Below, in pieces: positions 60,742 through 64,000 of a stretch of DNA of 64,000 nt (the stretch's first letter is position 1; each line of letters opens with the position of its first letter). The notes under the pieces were generated by a model. It was given only the letters and a program-made list of their open reading frames with translations, was not told the DNA's origin and did no database searches. Position numbers and translations under genes: made by a program. The DNA comes from Pseudoduganella danionis (lineage in GTDB: Bacteria; Pseudomonadota; Gammaproteobacteria; Burkholderiales; Burkholderiaceae_D), in contig NZ_WNKW01000009.1 in the NCBI RefSeq assembly GCF_009720775.1, positions 30,331 through 94,330 of the forward strand, read 5' to 3'.

Positions 60742-61657
60742 AGTATGTTAGCAACAGCCTGTCTGTGACTACATGATCTTCTAATGACTCACCTTCCATC
60801 TGGAATCGTTTCAACATTGAACGACCACAATTCACATATGCTTCTTGTTCAAATACACCCTTGGGGATGTTTAGTTCAAGCAAAACATTCTCAGTGTTTT
60901 TTGAACCATCAATACTGAGAGCAACAAAGATGCCTTTCTTCTTTGCCCATGCAATTCTGTCAAATAATTCTTGAAGAGAGAATGACTGAGCGCCGTACAA
61001 AATTGCTTGGCTATGGCTATATGGTGGATCACAGTAAATCAAGTCACCAGACTTTGCAGAATCAAAAGCCAGCCGATAATCCTGATTAATGAATTTAGTC
61101 TGCTTTGTTCTAACATGCCACTCTTTTACTCGCTCATTGAACTTATGTGGTGGCATTGGTTTATGAACACCACAAGGTGTTGACATATACCCATCATCTT
61201 TTCTAAACCGAACCACTCCACCATAACAAGTTCTTGTTAGGAAAACAAAGTCGGCACCATTTGGATTTTTGTTGTATGAGGCAAGAACTTTTTCATACAC
61301 CTCTACTTTATTTTCACCAACAATTTGAGCATGTCTTTCTTCATACCAATCCATCAATTCTTTTGGATTTTCTTGAAGAGTCTGCCAAATCTCAATCAAA
61401 GGCTTGAACACATCAGATGCCACTGCCTGTTGTGGTTGAAGTGTTCCAAGAACCGCACCACTACCCAAGAACGGCTCATAGTAGGTGTTGAACTTCGGGA
61501 AATACGAAATGATTTCATGTGCAAATCGTTGCTTGTTTCCTACCCACTTCAAAAGTTGGCTCTTGAACGGTTTGACTTGCACTACATGGGAGGATGACCG
61601 TTCAGCGACACCTTCGGCATCAAAGCCGAAGAGGTCAACAGTCTCAAAAGTTGTCAT
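60740..61657 (-). CDS. Type II N6-adenine DNA methyltransferase (D12 class)
   Basis: A 305-residue enzyme (from 61657) with the AdoMet site FLGSGAVLG and the catalytic DPPY (LIYCDPPYSHSQ), ordered as in Dam-like D12 methyltransferases (LLKWVGNKQRFA near the start). Upstream starts at 61675 (ATG) and 61699 (GTG) are possible. It is divergent from the putative restriction gene 72 bp away, the usual layout of a type II system. The recognition site cannot be inferred. Confidence 0.87.
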   Translation of the reverse strand: MTTFETVDLFGFDAEGVAERSSSHVVQVKPFKSQLLKWVGNKQRFAHEIISYFPKFNTYYEPFLGSGAVLGTLQPQQAVASDVFKPLIEIWQTLQENPKELMDWYEERHAQIVGENKVEVYEKVLASYNKNPNGADFVFLTRTCYGGVVRFRKDDGYMSTPCGVHKPMPPHKFNERVKEWHVRTKQTKFINQDYRLAFDSAKSGDLIYCDPPYSHSQAILYGAQSFSLQELFDRIAWAKKKGIFVALSIDGSKNTENVLLELNIPKGVFEQEAYVNCGRSMLKRFQMEGESLEDHVVTDRLLLTY

Positions 61658-61728
61658 ATTTTCTTGATCTTTCATGGAGTTGGGATCATGATAACGCACC
61701 TGATCACTACCTTCAACAGAAAAGACAG

Positions 61729-62556
61729 ATGCAAGCTAATCCCCGATTCTTGAACCAACCTAGAAAATTCTGGGCTCATGTAAAACTTCTAAGCCAGTTG
61801 ATTGGTTACACTGATCGCAGCACTAGAACAATTCGCCAATATTCTCCGCAAGAAATTTATTCTGCCTACAACAATGTAGGACTAAGCACTTCTTGGATGG
61901 GAACTAACACTCAACCTAGCCAAGAATTGATAGATTTGGTTCATTATTCACAATATCGTGCTGATGTTTTGACCAATCAAGTTCAACACAACTTGATGAA
62001 CAAAGATCAAGCTGAACTGCTTTTCACTCAACTCTACAATCAGTTCAGACCCATCTGTCCGATCCCCATGAACAAACAAAAAGGGGACATGAAGAATTTT
62101 AACTTCTTCACCGGTATTGTGAATATTTTGATTCACGAAGCTATTGGAAGAGGTCAGTGCAACTTTGATCCACGAGAGCTAATTGTTGTTACTAAGCAGG
62201 ATGAACCACTTAGAACTTTATCTAGACGAGTTGATGGTGCATACCCTGGAATTTTGAACCCCAAAGCAATCTGGGAAATCAAGGAATACTATTACACAAC
62301 CACTTTTGGCAGTCGTGTTGCTGATGGTGTCTATGAAACACTTCTTGATGGTCTTGAACTTCAAGAACTGCAAGACAATGAAGGCATTCATGTTAAACAC
62401 TATCTTTTTGTTGATGCCTATAAAACTTGGTGGGAAGATGGTAGATCTTATTTGTGCCGAATGATTGACATGATTCACATGGGGCTTGTTGATGAAGTCA
62501 TATTCGGAAGAGAAGCTGTTCAACGGATACCAGAAATTGTGAAAGATTGGCGATAA
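61729..62556 (+). CDS. Putative type II restriction endonuclease
   Basis: This 275-residue protein, divergent from the methyltransferase, starts at MQANPRFLNQPRKFW. A likely PD-(D/E)XK nuclease core is RVDGAYPGILNPKAIWEIKEYYYTTTFGSR (Asp about residue 170, E-x-K about 183-185). The C-terminal half contains HVKHYLFVDAYKTWWEDGRSYL. It is not similar to an enzyme I can name, so the restriction role rests on the pairing and the E-x-K pattern. Confidence 0.65.
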   Translation: MQANPRFLNQPRKFWAHVKLLSQLIGYTDRSTRTIRQYSPQEIYSAYNNVGLSTSWMGTNTQPSQELIDLVHYSQYRADVLTNQVQHNLMNKDQAELLFTQLYNQFRPICPIPMNKQKGDMKNFNFFTGIVNILIHEAIGRGQCNFDPRELIVVTKQDEPLRTLSRRVDGAYPGILNPKAIWEIKEYYYTTTFGSRVADGVYETLLDGLELQELQDNEGIHVKHYLFVDAYKTWWEDGRSYLCRMIDMIHMGLVDEVIFGREAVQRIPEIVKDWR

Positions 62557-62558
62557 GC

Positions 62559-62584
62559 AAAGCACCCAAATGGGTGCTTTTTTC
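62559..62584. terminator. Bidirectional terminator (GCACC type)
   Basis: A perfect 10-bp stem AAAGCACCCA/TGGGTGCTTT with loop AA and a T-run, between the restriction gene and the convergent integrase. Confidence 0.9.
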
Positions 62585-63742
62585 TTATGTTGCATTCGCC
62601 CAGAGCTTCACACCAATGTCACTATGTCGCAAAGTGGCATATCGCTTCAAGGTGCTTAATTCAATGTGACCAGAAATTTTACTGATTTCAATGTCAGTGA
62701 GGTTTGTGTTTACGAAATACCAACTCACAGCACAATGCCTTAAATCGTGAATTTTGAAGTCGCTCACTTTGGCATTTTTACAGATGACCTTGAAACGAGC
62801 AGCAAGAACAGAACTGCTACTCCAATAGTCACCAAACACCAATTGTTGACCATCTTTTTTCAGCTTCATCAATCTTTCTTTGATGAAATGAAAGAACTCT
62901 GGTCTTAGTGGAACCTTGCGATCCTCAGCATTCTTCTTATCAGCAATCTTGGTGTTTTCCTTCGGCACAAAGATGTATGAATGATGTGGATTTTTTTCAT
63001 CCAAATGAATTTCATCCCACTTCATCAACAATGTTTCACCTGCCCGCATACAAGAATAGTATTGCCACAAAATAAGGCACTTCCATTCTTCCCGCTTCAC
63101 ATACATCTTGTTTGTTGCTTCTAGCAACCTATCCAATTCACCAGCTTCAAGAATCCGATCTCTTGGCTCCCATGCTTTGGGAGGTGGATTGTCATCAAAT
63201 GGCTTTCGGTCAAAAGTGTAATCGTGATGCTTTGCGTGCCAAAACAATGCTGTTTTGATTGCATAGTAATATTTCCTGATAGTGCTTTCGCTGTAAGTCT
63301 TTTTTTTCAGCTTGCCAGTGTCAGGATCAACCACTTGATGACCATCATAAAGAGGATGGGATTTTTTCTTTTTCGCTTGATCTGGAATTTCTTGTTCAAG
63401 CTTGGTTTTCAAGTACAAAGCAAAAGTGCCAGCCTTAAAGTTTGAAAGAGGAACCTTCCCAATTTCAAGCTTCAACTTTTCAAGGTCGTATTTCTTGCCT
63501 TTGGCAACAGTGTTGTGCTTCAAGTATTCATCAAAAATTTGAGCCAAAGTCATCTTCTTGATTTTGGTGATGTCTACCGACTCACCACGATCAATCTTTG
63601 TCTTCACCTCACGGATGAACTTCTCAGCTTCCTTCTTGGTCTTGAAGGTCTTGCTAACAGCCACACCCGCTTCACGGATGCGCACCAGGAACGACACATC
63701 GCCATTGACACCCGTTCGTTCAGTGATCAACTTACCAGCCAT
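62585..63742 (-). CDS. int: Tyrosine recombinase (integrase) of the element
   Basis: A 385-residue phage-type integrase: N-terminal arm-binding domain (FLVRIREAGVAVSKTFKTKKEAEKFI), SAM-like core-binding domain (about 70-190), and catalytic domain with R in RAGET (about 232), HDLRH (about 330), GH and the nucleophilic Tyr in STLKRYA (about 367). I start at MAGKLITERTG (63742) with AAGGAG upstream. It reads inward from the right end, its start about 130 bp from the junction. Confidence 0.92.
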   Translation of the reverse strand: MAGKLITERTGVNGDVSFLVRIREAGVAVSKTFKTKKEAEKFIREVKTKIDRGESVDITKIKKMTLAQIFDEYLKHNTVAKGKKYDLEKLKLEIGKVPLSNFKAGTFALYLKTKLEQEIPDQAKKKKSHPLYDGHQVVDPDTGKLKKKTYSESTIRKYYYAIKTALFWHAKHHDYTFDRKPFDDNPPPKAWEPRDRILEAGELDRLLEATNKMYVKREEWKCLILWQYYSCMRAGETLLMKWDEIHLDEKNPHHSYIFVPKENTKIADKKNAEDRKVPLRPEFFHFIKERLMKLKKDGQQLVFGDYWSSSSVLAARFKVICKNAKVSDFKIHDLRHCAVSWYFVNTNLTDIEISKISGHIELSTLKRYATLRHSDIGVKLWANAT

Positions 63743-63771
63743 CCACAGCACTCCTTTCTAGTCGCCAAGCT

Positions 63772-63794
63772 GGAACTTGGAACAAATTTGGAAC
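63772..63794. repeat. Right-end TTGGAAC repeats
   Basis: The 19-mer CTTGGAACAAATTTGGAAC (63776-63794) equals that at the left end in direct orientation, preceded by a further GGAAC. CCAAG-CTGGAA-CTTGG (63765-63780) forms a short inverted repeat. Probably integrase-binding arms. Confidence 0.6.
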
Positions 63795-63850
63795 ATTTTT
63801 GCTAGGATAGCGTACTTGATCGCTGTAAGTGCATATGGCACAATGACTTT

Positions 63851-64000
63851 TTAGATTTGTTGGTGCTCCCTCCTAAGGCCAGCCTGTAGCTCATCGATGC
63901 TGCCAAACTGGTTCAAATAGAAGAACTCCGATTTTAGAACAGCGAAAAAACTCTCCATCGGGGCGTTGTCCAAGCAGTTCCCTTTGCGCGACATGCTTTG
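63851..64000 (-). pseudogene. IS3-family transposase, part of the OrfB core, cut by the element (continues outside)
   Basis: The minus frame reads SMSRKGNCLDNAPMESFFAV and LKSEFFYLNQFGSIDELQAG, the conserved DDE-domain end with the catalytic Glu (MESFF), then LRR followed by five element-derived codons and a stop at 63851. The missing C-terminus is at 47702-47791. The two fit together in frame. Confidence 0.88.
63869..63877. other. Right attachment site (attR core CCTCCTAAG)
   Basis: Junction of the element with the IS3 transposase, matching attL in eight of nine bases and the tRNA-Arg(CCT) anticodon loop in nine of nine. Confidence 0.6.

Larger units (their letters stand above)
47801..63868. 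mobile_element. Integrative and mobilizable element with plasmid-like replicon (about 16.1 kb)
   Basis: An AT-rich block inserted in an IS3 transposase inside GC-rich chromosome. It holds a tyrosine integrase at the right end, an excisionase-like protein and a tRNA-Arg at the left end, a replication initiator with ColE2-like origin, MobC/MobA relaxase genes, an orphan DotA/TraY protein, an H-NS-like protein, a methyltransferase/restriction pair, regulators and unknown genes. Many genes end in terminators of one sequence type (GCACC..GGTGC). It lacks a type IV coupling protein, ATPase and pilus genes, so it could only transfer with a helper. Confidence 0.85.

Noticed and set aside
47896..63794. 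The 19-bp direct repeat as the actual att core
   Set aside because: Excision there would leave about 170 bp of foreign sequence in the IS3 gene, whereas the CCTCYTAAG junctions restore it exactly. Kept as an alternative.
1..64000. CRISPR arrays or rRNA genes
   Set aside because: No regularly spaced repeats or rRNA-like sequence were seen on either strand.

Overview
The window is a stretch of a GC-rich betaproteobacterial chromosome, most likely Burkholderiales/Oxalobacteraceae (Massilia, Duganella or Janthinobacterium relatives). That call rests on high coding GC, the queA-tgt-yajC-secD-secF cluster, the Pseudomonas/Burkholderia-type two-subunit arginine succinyltransferase, PEP-CTERM proteins and overall gene style; it is an inference and no 16S gene is present. 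From about 47.8 to 63.87 kb it is interrupted by a strongly AT-rich mobile element of about 16.1 kb.

Chromosomal part, 1-47.6 kb. Positions 1-9192 (minus strand) hold an arginine catabolic operon, astC-aruF-aruG-astD-astB, followed by the large NAD-dependent glutamate dehydrogenase, which runs off the left edge. An ArgR-like box lies in the astC promoter, and an AraC/GlxA-family regulator resembling Pseudomonas ArgR is encoded nearby (11396-12340). Next come a beta-lactamase-fold hydrolase, a DMT exporter, a MarR regulator with a small coupled protein, a WYL regulator, the queA-tgt-yajC-secDF operon, recG, a Cache-domain protein, an MFS transporter, a Gfo/Idh/MocA oxidoreductase, a DUF3025 protein, pyrC, a PIN-type toxin-antitoxin pair, an orphan amino-acid ABC ATPase, a dicarboxylate/amino-acid symporter, an M20 peptidase, an Atm1-like ABC exporter, an acyl-CoA thioesterase, a PhoD phosphatase, a PEP-CTERM protein, gene debris (an rph tail and an IS3 scrap), two tandem fadD genes, a lipoprotein aminopeptidase, a molybdopterin oxidoreductase, an M20 amidohydrolase, an HIBADH-like dehydrogenase and a PagL-type lipid A deacylase. 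Two large palindromic REP-like elements share the core GTCAGGTCGGGCA.

Mobile element, 47801-63868. It splits an IS3-family transposase whose two halves sit at 47667-47800 and 63851-64000. The junctions carry a 9-bp imperfect direct repeat (CCTCTTAAG / CCTCCTAAG), and both ends contain TTGGAAC repeats. Inside are a tyrosine integrase (right end), an excisionase-like HTH protein and a tRNA-Arg(CCT) (left end), an H-NS-like protein, a replication initiator with a ColE2-like origin just downstream and an antisense-RNA arrangement upstream, an orphan DotA/TraY-family conjugation membrane protein, a MobC plus a HEN-type MobA relaxase with a probable oriT, a D12-type methyltransferase with a probable restriction enzyme, an XRE regulator with an operator-like palindrome, and several unknown small proteins.

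Taken together the element looks like an integrative and mobilizable element with a complete small-plasmid replicon. The most interesting point is that it carries a single type IVB mating-pore protein (DotA/TraY) and no other transfer gene. One reading is that it modifies or replaces that subunit in a helper plasmid's conjugation apparatus, much as SGI1 does with TraG/TraN/TraH on IncC plasmids. Its tRNA-Arg(CCT) has an anticodon loop containing the same CCTCCTAAG as the crossover site, which hints that the usual target is the host tRNA-Arg(CCT) and that the IS3 gene was hit because it happens to contain the same nine bases.
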